Part shown: positions 19,258 through 28,872 of the stretch, in pieces
How the letters are laid out: each line of letters opens with the position of its first letter
How positions within the stretch are numbered: position 1 is the stretch's first letter
NCBI GenBank assembly: GCA_024638845.1
Contig: JAHEJN010000005.1
Location: 1-64,000, forward strand
Direction: 5' to 3'
DNA from: Acidimicrobiales bacterium
GTDB lineage: Bacteria; Actinomycetota; Acidimicrobiia; Acidimicrobiales; JAHEJN01
Length of the DNA: 64,000 nucleotides
Program-made: the position numbers and the translations under genes
The notes under the pieces: model-generated
Databases searched by the model: none
What the model saw: only the letters and a program-made list of their open reading frames with translations
What the model was told of the DNA's origin: nothing

Positions 19258-20445
19258 GTGGCCGACTCGAATCCACCCGACGGGCCCTTTGGTGGCCTTC
19301 CGTTCTTCGGCGATCTGTCGAAGCTCTTCTCCGGCGCCTCCGCCGGTCCCTGGGAGATCGCCAAGCAGCTGGCCGCCCAGATCGCCACCAACGACGAGTC
19401 CGAGGCCAATGTCGATCCCATCGAGCGGCTGGCGATCGAACAGCTCGTGCGGGTGGCAGAGCTCCGGGTGAACGATGTCACCGGCCGAACGATCGGCGGC
19501 GCCGAGGGGCTCCACACCGAGATCACGAACCGTGCCGGTTGGGCGATACGAACCGTCGCTGACTACCAGCCACTGTTGCAGGGCTTGTCCGATGCGTTGG
19601 CTCGACCGCCACAAGCCATGCCCGACGAGGCTGCCGATGACCCCATGGCCGGCATGTTCACCGCAGTGTTCGGCATGCTCGGACCGATGATGCTCGGCTT
19701 CACGTCGGGCTCGATGGTCGGCCACCTCGCCCAGCGCTCGCTCGGTGGCTACTCCCTGCCGATACCGCGCCCCGCCGGTGCTCCGTTGCTGTTGTCGCTG
19801 CCGGCGATCGACCAGCTCGTCGACGAGTGGTCGCTCGATCGCAACGACGTCCGCCTCTGGACGTGTCTGCACGAGGTGGCAGCTCATGCTGTGCTCAGCG
19901 TGCCGCACATCCACCACGAGCTGACGTCGTTGCTCACCGGCTACGTCGGTGCCTTTCAGGCCGACTCGAGTGCGCTCGAGGAGCAGATCGGGTCACTCGA
20001 TCTCAGCGATCCGGCGTCGCTCGCCGGCCTCCAGGAACGGTTGGGGGATCCCGACGTCATCCTCGGCGCCCTCAACTCCCCCGAGCAACGCAGCCTTCAA
20101 CCTGCCTTGGCCGCCCTCACCGCGGTGGTGGTCGGGGTCACCGACCACCTCGTCGAGCGGATCGGAACCGATCTCATCGGCACCCACGCACAGATCACCG
20201 AGGCCATCCACCGTCAGCGCGTGTCGGCGGGAGCCTCCGACCGGTTCGTCGAGCGACTGCTCGGACTCGAGCTCGATCAGGCGCAGTACGACCGCGGCGC
20301 AGCGTTCGTTCGCGGGGTACAGGACCGCGAGGGCGATGCCGGGCTGTTCCGTCTGTTCCACTCGAAGCGCGAGCTGCCCACCGTGGCCGAGGTCGACGCC
20401 CCGGGCCTCTGGTTGGCCCGTATCGACCTTCCCGACGACGACTAG
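19258..20445 (+). CDS. zinc-dependent metalloprotease-like protein (DUF2342 / F420-biosynthesis-associated family)
   Basis: PFFGDLSKLFSG...GPWEIAKQLA...; FTSGSMVGHLAQRSLGGYSLPIPR; LHEVAAHAVLSVPHIHHEL. Confidence 0.75.
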   Translation: MADSNPPDGPFGGLPFFGDLSKLFSGASAGPWEIAKQLAAQIATNDESEANVDPIERLAIEQLVRVAELRVNDVTGRTIGGAEGLHTEITNRAGWAIRTVADYQPLLQGLSDALARPPQAMPDEAADDPMAGMFTAVFGMLGPMMLGFTSGSMVGHLAQRSLGGYSLPIPRPAGAPLLLSLPAIDQLVDEWSLDRNDVRLWTCLHEVAAHAVLSVPHIHHELTSLLTGYVGAFQADSSALEEQIGSLDLSDPASLAGLQERLGDPDVILGALNSPEQRSLQPALAALTAVVVGVTDHLVERIGTDLIGTHAQITEAIHRQRVSAGASDRFVERLLGLELDQAQYDRGAAFVRGVQDREGDAGLFRLFHSKRELPTVAEVDAPGLWLARIDLPDDD

Positions 20446-20510
20446 TGCCCTGGTCCTTCCCGACGACGACTCGTGCCCGCGTCCTTCCCGACGGCGACTC
20501 GTGCCCTAGT
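20427..20510. repeat. 28-bp tandem repeat, 3 copies
   Basis: CCTTCCCGACGACGACTAGTGCCCTGGT / CCTTCCCGACGACGACTCGTGCCCGCGT / CCTTCCCGACGGCGACTCGTGCCCTAGT. Confidence 0.92.
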
Positions 20511-22059
20511 CGTCCCACAGGGGCAGCTGTTCCTCGGAATCGCCGGCCGCTTCCATCGCCGTCGGGTCGGCACCGGGCCCACGCGCCATGTCGTCGGCCG
20601 GACCGGAGTGCCCGGGCTCGTTGGTCCAACCGGTCGGCATGCGCACCGCCGAGCGCAGATTCATCTGAGGATACGACGGCCGCAGATCGTCGTCGTCGAG
20701 CTCGATCGGTGCCTCTGAGGGGTCGTGACGAGGTCGCCGCGGCACCGCGGTGCCGGTGCCACCGCCGCGCGACCCGAGGAAGTACGTGACCGCCGCCACC
20801 AGGGCGGCGACGGCGATGACGAAGAAGCCGAACCCCGCCGGCGTCTTGACGACGACGGGCAACAGCGCACCGATGACCCAATACACCTGGAAGCGCGTCT
20901 CGAACCGTGCGAAGGAGCGGCCGTAGTTGGCGTCGGGCGCATCACGCTGGACGATCGAATCGAACGCCAGCTTGCCTCCGCTCGCGGCCACGCCGACCGA
21001 CATCGACACGAGAGCCGCGGCGGTGAGATCACCCGCCCAGGCACCGAACAACCCCATGATCACCAACAAGACGAGTGAGCCGAGCAGGATGTTCTCCTCG
21101 GGCGTCGAGCGGCGCAACCTGGGCGCAAGCACCGAACCCGCGAGCATGCCCAGGACGTTGAAACCGACGACGACGCCGAGTTGCCAGGCAGGAACACCAC
21201 CCTCGCTGCCCACGTCGAAGCCGAACGCATTGCGGGCGGCTGCACCGAAGGCAGTGCCGACGCCCGAGAGATCCACGCCGTCGGTTCCGCCCCGGAAGGC
21301 GAAGGCAACCAGGAACGTCAGGTAGCCGACGATGCCGCGCAGAATGCCCATGGCGGTGCCGGCCAAACGGATGCCGATGCCTCGCAACTCGAGCCGCTCG
21401 GTCGAATCGGCGGGGATGGCTGCGACGGCGACCGTCGGGAGCTGGAACGCGGCGAACGACGCGGCCGCGAAGGCAACCATCGCGAGCGCGACTGCGGCAC
21501 CGGAGCCGAACAAGAAGCTGGCCAGGGCCGCCGGCGCCGCGCCGACCAACCCGGCCATGCCGGTGATGAGCGCGAGGCGCGAGTTGGCCTCGACCAGCTC
21601 GTTCTCGTCGCGAACCACCGTGGGAACCAGAGCAGCCTTCGAGATGGCATGGCTCTTGCCCCCCACGAGAATGGCGAAGGCGAGGGGGAACAACAGCAGC
21701 GAGTCGATGTTCGAGATCATCAGCAGCGCGATCACCGCCCGCGCGGCGTTCACCGCCACCATCATCAGTCGCCGACCTCCTCTCGCTCGGTCGAGGGCAG
21801 GCCCGATGAGGGGTCCGACGATGGCGAAGGGCGCAACGGTGAAAGCGAGATACAGGCCCACCCGCCATCGCGCGGCACTGGGGTCGATCGAGAAGAACAG
21901 CGAGCCGGCGAGGGCAACGGCGATCATCGCGTCGCCGGCGGCACTCAACGCCTGGACACGGGCGAGGCGGGCGAAGGCCGAGGTGGGCCGGGGCGCGGCG
22001 CTGGCCTTCGGGCGATCCGGCGTCTCGAGTCTGCGCCAACCGCTGGAGCTCTGCGTCAC
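20506..22059 (-). CDS. MFS transporter
   Basis: 517 aa, about 12 hydrophobic segments; long acidic cytoplasmic C-terminus. Confidence 0.8.
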   Translation of the reverse strand: MTQSSSGWRRLETPDRPKASAAPRPTSAFARLARVQALSAAGDAMIAVALAGSLFFSIDPSAARWRVGLYLAFTVAPFAIVGPLIGPALDRARGGRRLMMVAVNAARAVIALLMISNIDSLLLFPLAFAILVGGKSHAISKAALVPTVVRDENELVEANSRLALITGMAGLVGAAPAALASFLFGSGAAVALAMVAFAAASFAAFQLPTVAVAAIPADSTERLELRGIGIRLAGTAMGILRGIVGYLTFLVAFAFRGGTDGVDLSGVGTAFGAAARNAFGFDVGSEGGVPAWQLGVVVGFNVLGMLAGSVLAPRLRRSTPEENILLGSLVLLVIMGLFGAWAGDLTAAALVSMSVGVAASGGKLAFDSIVQRDAPDANYGRSFARFETRFQVYWVIGALLPVVVKTPAGFGFFVIAVAALVAAVTYFLGSRGGGTGTAVPRRPRHDPSEAPIELDDDDLRPSYPQMNLRSAVRMPTGWTNEPGHSGPADDMARGPGADPTAMEAAGDSEEQLPLWDD

Positions 22060-22099
22060 GCGGTCATACTAGAACCCGATCTCGGATCCGGGTTCCCGC

Positions 22100-22810
22100 T
22101 CACTCGTCGGCGGCGTACTTGTACCCGAGCCCGCGAATGGTCACGATCCTGGTCGGGGCCGACGGGTCGTCCTCGATCTTGCTCCGCAAGCGTTTGATGT
22201 GCACATCGAGGGTCTTGGTGTCGCCGACATAGTCACTTCCCCACACCCGATCGATGAGCGATTCCCTGGTGAGCACCCGACCGGCGTTCTCGGCGAGCAG
22301 GGTGAGCAGATCGAACTCCTTGAGGGGGAGCGAGATCTCCTCGGCGCCGAGACGAACCTCGTGGCGTTCGGTGTCGACCAGCAACTCGTCGACCTCGATG
22401 ACCCCACCCATGCCTTGGGCGGGGAGCGCGTCGGGAGCGGCCACCCCCCGGCGCAGGACGGCTCGCATGCGGGCCACCAGCTCGCGGAGACGGTACGGCT
22501 TGGTGACGTAGTCGTCGGCCCCGAGCTCGAGACCCACGACCGCATCGATCTCCTCGGTCTTGGCGGTGACCATGATGATCGGCACGTTCGACGTGGTGCG
22601 TATCCGCCGGCACACATCGACACCCGACAGCACCGGCAGCATCACGTCGAGCAGCACGATGTCGGGTTCGGCGGCATCGAACCGGACCAACGCCTCCCGC
22701 CCGTCTCGGGCGATGTCGACGACGAAGCCTTCGCGGGTGAGGCCGATGCGAAGGGCCTCGACGAAGGATTCCTCGTCGTCCACCACCAGGACACGGGTGG
22801 GCTTCGACAC
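22100..22810 (-). CDS. regX3: OmpR/PhoB-family response regulator (RegX3/PhoB-like)
   Basis: RVLVVDDEESF, phospho-Asp region DIVLLDVMLP, winged-helix VDVHIKRLRSKIEDDPSAPTRIVTIRGLGYKY; next to senX3/phoU/pst. Confidence 0.88.
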   Translation of the reverse strand: MSKPTRVLVVDDEESFVEALRIGLTREGFVVDIARDGREALVRFDAAEPDIVLLDVMLPVLSGVDVCRRIRTTSNVPIIMVTAKTEEIDAVVGLELGADDYVTKPYRLRELVARMRAVLRRGVAAPDALPAQGMGGVIEVDELLVDTERHEVRLGAEEISLPLKEFDLLTLLAENAGRVLTRESLIDRVWGSDYVGDTKTLDVHIKRLRSKIEDDPSAPTRIVTIRGLGYKYAADE

Positions 22811-22812
22811 GT

Positions 22813-24075
22813 TCAGGAGTCCTCTCGCATCGACTCGGCGATCGGTTCATCGGTCGCCGAGAACGCAACCGGCATCGTGAGGGTGAACACCGAACCCTCG
22901 CCTTCGACCGAGCTCACCGACACCGTGCCGCCGTGGTTCGCCGCAACGTGACGCACGATCGCCAGACCGAGCCCGACCCCGCCGTCGCCGGCGTCGCGAC
23001 GGCGCGACGAGTCGACCCGGTAGAAGCGTTCGAAGACCCGGTCGAGCTCACGGCGGGGAATACCCCGCCCGGTGTCACGAACCTCGATGACCACCGTGTC
23101 GCCGACCGCTCGACTGCGGACGACGACGGTGGCGCCGGGCTCGGAGAACTTGACCGCGTTGTCGATCAGGTTCGAGACGGCTGAAACCAGTTGGCGCCGG
23201 TCGGCCCACATCTCGATGGGGGCGACCGGCCGATTGACGGAGACCTCGACGCGGCGCCTCGACGCCGCGATGCGGTGGCGGTCGGCGGCTTCGTCGAGCA
23301 CGTCCTGAACGGCCACGATGTCTCGTTCGGCCCGTTCGTCGTGCTCGATGCGACTGAACTCGAGCAGGTCTTCGACGGTGCGGCCGAGGCGGAGCACTTC
23401 GCGACTGATGCGTTCGCCGAGGCGTCGGACCACCTCGACGTCGCTCTCCCCTTCGAGGGTGTCGGCCAACAGGCTGATGGCGCCGACCGGGGTCTTCAGC
23501 TCATGACCGATGTTGGCCACGAAGTCGCGCCGGATGGCGTCGAGGCGTTGATGGTCGGTGACATCGTCGATCAGGACCACCGCACCGACCGTTTCGTCGT
23601 CGCCGGAGAGCAACGGCAGCGCATGGAGCAGGAGCGACCGGCGGGGCGGGCCGAACAGCACGAGCTCGTCCTCTCCGGCTTCGCCCCTGCGTGCGCCGTC
23701 GAGGAGTTGATTGAGACGACCCTCGACGACCGCATCGCTGTGGCGGGCACCGAAGAACGACGAGGCGAACGTGTTGGTCAGCACCACCCCACCGTCGGCG
23801 TCGACGACCACTGCACCCTGGGTCATCGTGTCGAGCACGAGGGCCAGCCGTCGTTCACGACGCCGAACATCGTCGAGCGCGGCGGCGGCGGCTCGAACCC
23901 GGAGCGGGAGGCGGGCATCGAGCCGCTGGGTGAGCTCGGCACCGGAGCCACGCGAGTCGAGGTCGAAGAGCCGGGCCTGGCGGCGAGCGAACTCGGCATG
24001 GCGGCGAGTGACGACCACGAGGGCTGCGGCGGTCGAGAGCAGTGCAGCCGCGAGGAGCACCGCCACCAGCGTCAT
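22813..24075 (-). CDS. senX3: sensor histidine kinase (SenX3/PhoR-like)
   Basis: NIGHELKTPVGAISLLADTL H-box, NLIDNAVKFSEPG N-box, DTGRGIPRRELDRVFERFYRVD. Confidence 0.88.
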   Translation of the reverse strand: MTLVAVLLAAALLSTAAALVVVTRRHAEFARRQARLFDLDSRGSGAELTQRLDARLPLRVRAAAAALDDVRRRERRLALVLDTMTQGAVVVDADGGVVLTNTFASSFFGARHSDAVVEGRLNQLLDGARRGEAGEDELVLFGPPRRSLLLHALPLLSGDDETVGAVVLIDDVTDHQRLDAIRRDFVANIGHELKTPVGAISLLADTLEGESDVEVVRRLGERISREVLRLGRTVEDLLEFSRIEHDERAERDIVAVQDVLDEAADRHRIAASRRRVEVSVNRPVAPIEMWADRRQLVSAVSNLIDNAVKFSEPGATVVVRSRAVGDTVVIEVRDTGRGIPRRELDRVFERFYRVDSSRRRDAGDGGVGLGLAIVRHVAANHGGTVSVSSVEGEGSVFTLTMPVAFSATDEPIAESMREDS

Positions 24076-24788
24076 CGGGCTTCGGGTTCCTCGGTGCGGG
24101 AGAGTCGGACGCGGGCTGCGGCGGCGTGCGCGGGCATCCAACCGTCGACCATGTACCGCACTCGCTCGCCGATATTCACCGCATGATCGCCGATGCGCTC
24201 GTAATACCGGGTGATGAGCGCCAGCTGAATGGCGGCCTGGAGATCGAAGTCACCGGCGGCATGGGCCTCGAAGATGGCCACCACGCACTCGTACTGGAGG
24301 TCGTCGAGGCGATCGTCGATGTCGTCGAGAGCGGCCGCCAGCCCCGCGTTCTTGTCGACGTAGGCGTCCATCGCCAGGCGGTAGAGGCGAGCCGCCTCCT
24401 CGCTCATCTGCACGATGATGCCGCGCAACCGGGGCGAGAACATGGTGGTGCCGTAGATGCGGCGGGCGCCCTTGGCGATGTTGACGCACAGGTCGGCCGA
24501 GCGTTCGATGTGACTGTTGGCCCACAGCGCCGTCACGATCGATCGCAGGTCGGTCGCCATGGGCTGCTGGAGGGCCAGCATGCTGTAGCAGCTCTCTTCG
24601 AGCGCCACCGACATCTCGTCGATCTCGTCGTCCTCGTCGATGATCTCCTGGGCACCGACCAGGTCCAGGTCGAGCAGGACCTCGGTGACACGGGGAATGA
24701 GCTCGGTGACCAGTGCGGCCTCGGCAACGATGCCCGACCGGACGTCCTCGAGGGCCTCGTGGAACGACTTGCGAAGTTCTTCGGTCAT
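24072..24788 (-). CDS. phoU: phosphate signalling complex protein PhoU
   Basis: Two helical PhoU repeats; MATDLRSIVTALWANSHIERSADLCVNIAKGA, RYYERIGDHAVNIGERV. Confidence 0.92.
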   Translation of the reverse strand: MTEELRKSFHEALEDVRSGIVAEAALVTELIPRVTEVLLDLDLVGAQEIIDEDDEIDEMSVALEESCYSMLALQQPMATDLRSIVTALWANSHIERSADLCVNIAKGARRIYGTTMFSPRLRGIIVQMSEEAARLYRLAMDAYVDKNAGLAAALDDIDDRLDDLQYECVVAIFEAHAAGDFDLQAAIQLALITRYYERIGDHAVNIGERVRYMVDGWMPAHAAAARVRLSRTEEPEAR

Positions 24789-24802
24789 GGCCGTACCCCT
24801 GC

Positions 24803-25687
24803 TCAGCCGAATCGGCCGGTCACGTAGTTCTCGGTGCGCTCATCTGACGGGTTGGAGAAGATCTTCTCGGTGCGGTCGAACTCGATGAGCTCACCGAATC
24901 GTACGCCCGCCTCCTCGTCGACCGCCGCGGTGAAGAAGGCCGTCCGGTCGCTGACCCGCGCCGCCTGTTGCATGTTGTGGGTCACGATCACGATGGTGTA
25001 CTCGGCCTTGATCTCCTGCATCAACTCCTCGATGCGGGTCGTCGCGATGGGGTCGAGCGACGAGCACGGCTCGTCCATGAGCAGCACATCAGGGTCGACG
25101 GCAACGGCGCGGGCGATGCAGAGACGCTGCTGTTGCCCACCGGACATGCCCATGGCCGAGGTCTTGAGGCGATCCTTCACTTCTTCCCACAGTGCGGCCT
25201 TCTTCAGCGAGCTCTCGACGATGTCGTCGAGGTCGGACTTGCTCTTGGCGATGCCGGCCACGCGCGGTCCGAACGCCACGTTCTCCCAGATGGTCTTGGG
25301 GAACGGGTTGGGCTTCTGGAACACCATGCCGATGCGGCGCCGCACCTCGACCGGGTCGACCCGACGGTCGTACAGATCGACGCCGTGGTACTCGATGGAT
25401 CCCGCGACGCGAGCCGAGGCGATCAGGTCGTTCATGCGGTTGTAGCAGCGCAACATCGTGGACTTGCCGCAACCCGACGGCCCGATGATCGCGGTGATCT
25501 CGTTTCGGCGCACCTCCATGTTGCAGTGCCGCACGGCCCAGTGGTCGCCGTAGTACACGTCGACATCGGCGGCGCGCAGCACGATCTGCTCAGCGAGCTG
25601 CGCGTTCTCGGCGGCCTCGGTTGTGCTGATGTCGGCCTCGATCCCGTCATCCACGACTTCGTCCATCGCGAGCTCCTCTGCGTCCAT
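24803..25687 (-). CDS. pstB: phosphate ABC transporter ATP-binding protein PstB
   Basis: [49 protein letters not shown]-type [26 protein letters not shown]. Confidence 0.95.
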   Translation of the reverse strand: MDAEELAMDEVVDDGIEADISTTEAAENAQLAEQIVLRAADVDVYYGDHWAVRHCNMEVRRNEITAIIGPSGCGKSTMLRCYNRMNDLIASARVAGSIEYHGVDLYDRRVDPVEVRRRIGMVFQKPNPFPKTIWENVAFGPRVAGIAKSKSDLDDIVESSLKKAALWEEVKDRLKTSAMGMSGGQQQRLCIARAVAVDPDVLLMDEPCSSLDPIATTRIEELMQEIKAEYTIVIVTHNMQQAARVSDRTAFFTAAVDEEAGVRFGELIEFDRTEKIFSNPSDERTENYVTGRFG

Positions 25688-25689
25688 GG

Positions 25690-26685
25690 TCAGCCCCGCT
25701 TCTTCTCGAAGCGATTGCGCATGACGATCGCCGCAGAGTTCAACACCAACACCAACACCATCAACACCACGATGGCCGCGGCCGCGTGTGACGCGAAATC
25801 GAGCCCGGCGCCACCGTCGTCGGAGCCCCCGTTGGCCTTCTTGACCCAGTCGGTGATCACGATCGGCATGGCGGTGAATCGGTCGCGCAGCCCGCCGAGG
25901 TCGAGGATGCCGGGATCACCGCCGAGTCGGCCCGTGACGGCGCCCACCAGGATGAGCGGAGCAGCCTCGCCGATGGCCCGCGACAGTGACAGCAGCGTGC
26001 CGGTGAGGATGCCGGGGGCGGCGTAGGGCAACACGTGACTCCGGATGACCTCCCACTTCGTTGCGCCCACGCCGTACCCGCCTTCACGGAGGCTGTCGGG
26101 CACGGCGCGGATCGCCTCGGCGGACGTGATGATCACCACCGGGAGAACCAACACGGCAAGGGTGATCCCCGCCGACACGAGACTGCGGCCTCCGGTGAGG
26201 CCACCCGTAGAGCTCGTGCCGCCGAGAAGCTTGACGAAGATCGCCAGGCCCAGCAAGCCGTAGACCACCGACGGCACGCCGGCGAGGTTGCGGATATTGA
26301 GCTGGATGAAACGGGTGAGTCGCGTATCGGTGGCGTACTCCTCGAGATAGATCGCGGCCGCGATGCCGATCGGGAAGGCGAGGAATGTGACGAAGATGCC
26401 GATCCAGATGGAACCGCGGAGCCCCTGGTGCACGCCGAGCTTTGCATCGCTCGAACGCGATCGGAGGGTGCCGGAGAGGAAATCGCCCAGACGCTCGGTG
26501 AGCACGGTCGAGCCGTCGGTGATCACGTCGAGCAACAACACGACGATGATCAGGAGCGTGAGCAGGAGACCGAGGAGCAGCAGTGCCCGAAAAACCGTGC
26601 CCCTGACGTCGATCCCCCCGGCCGCCAGCCGGCGACGGACCTCGGTCTCGACGCCCCCGGCGTCGCCCAGCGTGGTGAAGGCCAT
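25690..26685 (-). CDS. pstA: phosphate ABC transporter permease PstA
   Basis: Multi-[52 protein letters not shown]. Confidence 0.93.
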   Translation of the reverse strand: MAFTTLGDAGGVETEVRRRLAAGGIDVRGTVFRALLLLGLLLTLLIIVVLLLDVITDGSTVLTERLGDFLSGTLRSRSSDAKLGVHQGLRGSIWIGIFVTFLAFPIGIAAAIYLEEYATDTRLTRFIQLNIRNLAGVPSVVYGLLGLAIFVKLLGGTSSTGGLTGGRSLVSAGITLAVLVLPVVIITSAEAIRAVPDSLREGGYGVGATKWEVIRSHVLPYAAPGILTGTLLSLSRAIGEAAPLILVGAVTGRLGGDPGILDLGGLRDRFTAMPIVITDWVKKANGGSDDGGAGLDFASHAAAAIVVLMVLVLVLNSAAIVMRNRFEKKRG

Positions 26686-27623
26686 CAGTAGACCTCCCGA
26701 ACCCGGCGCACGAATCGGTCGGCGATGATGTTGAGCCCGAAGGTGATGACGAACAACACGAGACCGACGAAGTACAGACTGGGGAACGTGAGCCCTTCAC
26801 CGACCACAGCATCGGTACCCGATGCGAGCGAGGCCATCGCGGCCGTCATGGTGAGGCCACCGTCGATGGGATTGTCGGTGTAGAGGGCGGTATCGCCCGC
26901 GCCGCCGGCGATGAACACCACCATCGTCTCTCCGAGTGCTCTCGACACCGCAACGATCAGCGCGGCGGCCAGGCCGGAGACGGCCGCGGGCAACACCACC
27001 TGGATGCTCGTCGTGACCTTGCGGGCACCGAGGCCGGCCGAGGCCTCGCGCAGAGCATGGGGCACGGCCTGCATGGCGTCCTCGGAGATCGAGGCGACGA
27101 GGGGGATGGTGAGAATGCCGACACCGATCCCTGCGGCCATCAGGTTGCCTCGGTTCGCGCTCTGGAACGCGTTCTGCACCAGGTTGGGTGAGATCCACAG
27201 CAGAGCAAAGAAGCCGAGCACCACCGACGGGATGCCCGCGAGCACTTCGAGCATGGGCTTGAGGACCCTACGGACCCGGGGATTGGCGTACTCCGACAAG
27301 AATATCGCTGCTCCGAGACCGAGCGGTGTGGCCACGAGCATGGCGATACCGGTGACGATGAGCGACGCCACGACGAGTGTCTTGATGTCGTAGATCCCGT
27401 TGCGGGGGAACCAACCGGTCGACCACACCGCCGACCAGTCGACGTTGACCATGAACTCCCATGCCTCGAACAGCAAGGAGACGACGATGGCGCCGCTGAC
27501 CACGACGGAGATCATGGCGGCAGCCAGGAGAACCACTCGCACGGTGCGTTCGCGCCGTGCCCGCTTGGGTGTGGCCTGGAGATCGCTGAGATCAAGTGGT
27601 GGAGGGCTGACCGCATCGCTCAT
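26685..27623 (-). CDS. pstC: phosphate ABC transporter permease PstC
   Basis: FLSEYANPRVRRVLKPMLEVLAGIPSVVLGFFALLWISP; ALGETMVVFIAGG; start at MSDAVSPPP. Confidence 0.93.
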   Translation of the reverse strand: MSDAVSPPPLDLSDLQATPKRARRERTVRVVLLAAAMISVVVSGAIVVSLLFEAWEFMVNVDWSAVWSTGWFPRNGIYDIKTLVVASLIVTGIAMLVATPLGLGAAIFLSEYANPRVRRVLKPMLEVLAGIPSVVLGFFALLWISPNLVQNAFQSANRGNLMAAGIGVGILTIPLVASISEDAMQAVPHALREASAGLGARKVTTSIQVVLPAAVSGLAAALIVAVSRALGETMVVFIAGGAGDTALYTDNPIDGGLTMTAAMASLASGTDAVVGEGLTFPSLYFVGLVLFVITFGLNIIADRFVRRVREVY

Positions 27624-27666
27624 GCCGGGCTCGAATCTAGTCGTGGTGACGGGTCGGAGCGCCACC

Positions 27667-27695
27667 GGGGGCCGGACGAAGATGGTCCGACCCCC
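27667..27695 (-). promoter_or_regulatory. intercistronic hairpin between pstS and pstC
   Basis: GGGGGCCGGAC-GAAGATG-GTCCGACCCCC; 11-bp arms with one mismatch. Confidence 0.6.
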
Positions 27696-27712
27696 ACGGC
27701 GTCCGTCGGGAT

Positions 27713-28750
27713 CTAACGGCCGCTCCAGGCGGCGAGGGTGGCGGCCTTGGCGTCTTCGGTCAGGGCGACGTAGCCGACATCAGCGACCGCGACGTCGAGG
27801 CCGTCGGTCATATAGAAGTCGACATAGGCACTCAGGGCAGGATTCTCTGCCGCCTCGGCCGCGTTCACGTAGATGTACAGCGACCGGCTGATCGAATACT
27901 CACCCGACGCGATCGTGTCGGCATTGGCCGGAGTGCAGCCATCGCCACCATCGACCTCGAGCACCTTCACGTCGGAAGCATTCAAACCGAACGCCGCACC
28001 TACGAAGCTCAACGAGCTGTTCGAACCCTGCGTGTTCCCGATGATCACGTTGTCATCGGCCGCCGAAACGTAGTCGGGCCGGTAGAGGTTCTCCTGGCCG
28101 CGCTCCTCGGCGATGTCTTCGAGCACCAGCTCGCCGAAGCTGTCATAGGTACCCGACTCGGTACCCGGCGCCGTGATGTCCAACGGCGCATCGGGCATGG
28201 CCAAGGACCCGCCGACCTCATCGGCCAGCCCCTGGGCGTCGGACCACGCGCCGAAGCCCTCGGCCTCGGCACTGAACAACGAGTACAGGTCACCGAAGTT
28301 GACACAGTTCACCGACTCGTTGGCCGGATTGGTCAGCACCGTGATGCCATCGATACCGACCTCGAGCTCGATGTACTCGATACCGGCCTCGGCACACAGT
28401 GCCGCCTCCTCGTCCTTGATCTGGCGAGACGCACCGGAGATGTCGGTCTCACCACCACAGAACAACTGAAAACCATCACCGGTGCCCGGACCATCGACAT
28501 TCACCACGACACCCGGGGCCACCTCCTCGAACAGCTCCGCCGTCCGAACCGACACCGGCTCCACCGTCGACGAACCGGAGATGTTCACCTCACCCTCGAC
28601 GTCGGCCATGGCGCCGTCGTCCATCGCCGGCTCATCGGCGGGCGCATCAGTGGTTGCGGCGTCTTCTCCGCTATCACTTCCACAGGCTGCAGCCACGAGG
28701 CCGAACGTCAGAAGAATGGCCAGCAGAAGCCAACGCTTGGAGGTCTTCAC
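27713..28750 (-). CDS. pstS: phosphate-binding lipoprotein PstS
   Basis: Signal peptide with lipobox LVAAACGS; NISGSSTVEPVSVRTAELFEE...DGPGTGDGFQLFCGGETDISGASR. Confidence 0.93.
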   Translation of the reverse strand: MKTSKRWLLLAILLTFGLVAAACGSDSGEDAATTDAPADEPAMDDGAMADVEGEVNISGSSTVEPVSVRTAELFEEVAPGVVVNVDGPGTGDGFQLFCGGETDISGASRQIKDEEAALCAEAGIEYIELEVGIDGITVLTNPANESVNCVNFGDLYSLFSAEAEGFGAWSDAQGLADEVGGSLAMPDAPLDITAPGTESGTYDSFGELVLEDIAEERGQENLYRPDYVSAADDNVIIGNTQGSNSSLSFVGAAFGLNASDVKVLEVDGGDGCTPANADTIASGEYSISRSLYIYVNAAEAAENPALSAYVDFYMTDGLDVAVADVGYVALTEDAKAATLAAWSGR

Positions 28751-28820
28751 GGATCTTTGCTCCTCGGGGGAAACGAGACAGTCAGCTCGACTCGTCGGAC
28801 GCTAAGGAGACCGGATGTCT

Positions 28821-28853
28821 ACAGAGTGGACCGAATGTGAACGACGGGTGAAC
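28821..28853 (-). promoter_or_regulatory. PHO-box-like array of three 11-nt direct repeats upstream of pstS
   Basis: On the - strand: GTTCACCCGTC|GTTCACATTCG|GTCCACTCTGT, contiguous, about 70 bp upstream of the pstS start. Confidence 0.7.
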
Positions 28854-28872
28854 CCTTGTCGGCCAGTACAGG

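Noticed and set aside
20427-20510. Possible CRISPR array
   Set aside because: Repeats are directly adjacent with no spacers and overlap coding ends; this is a tandem duplication.
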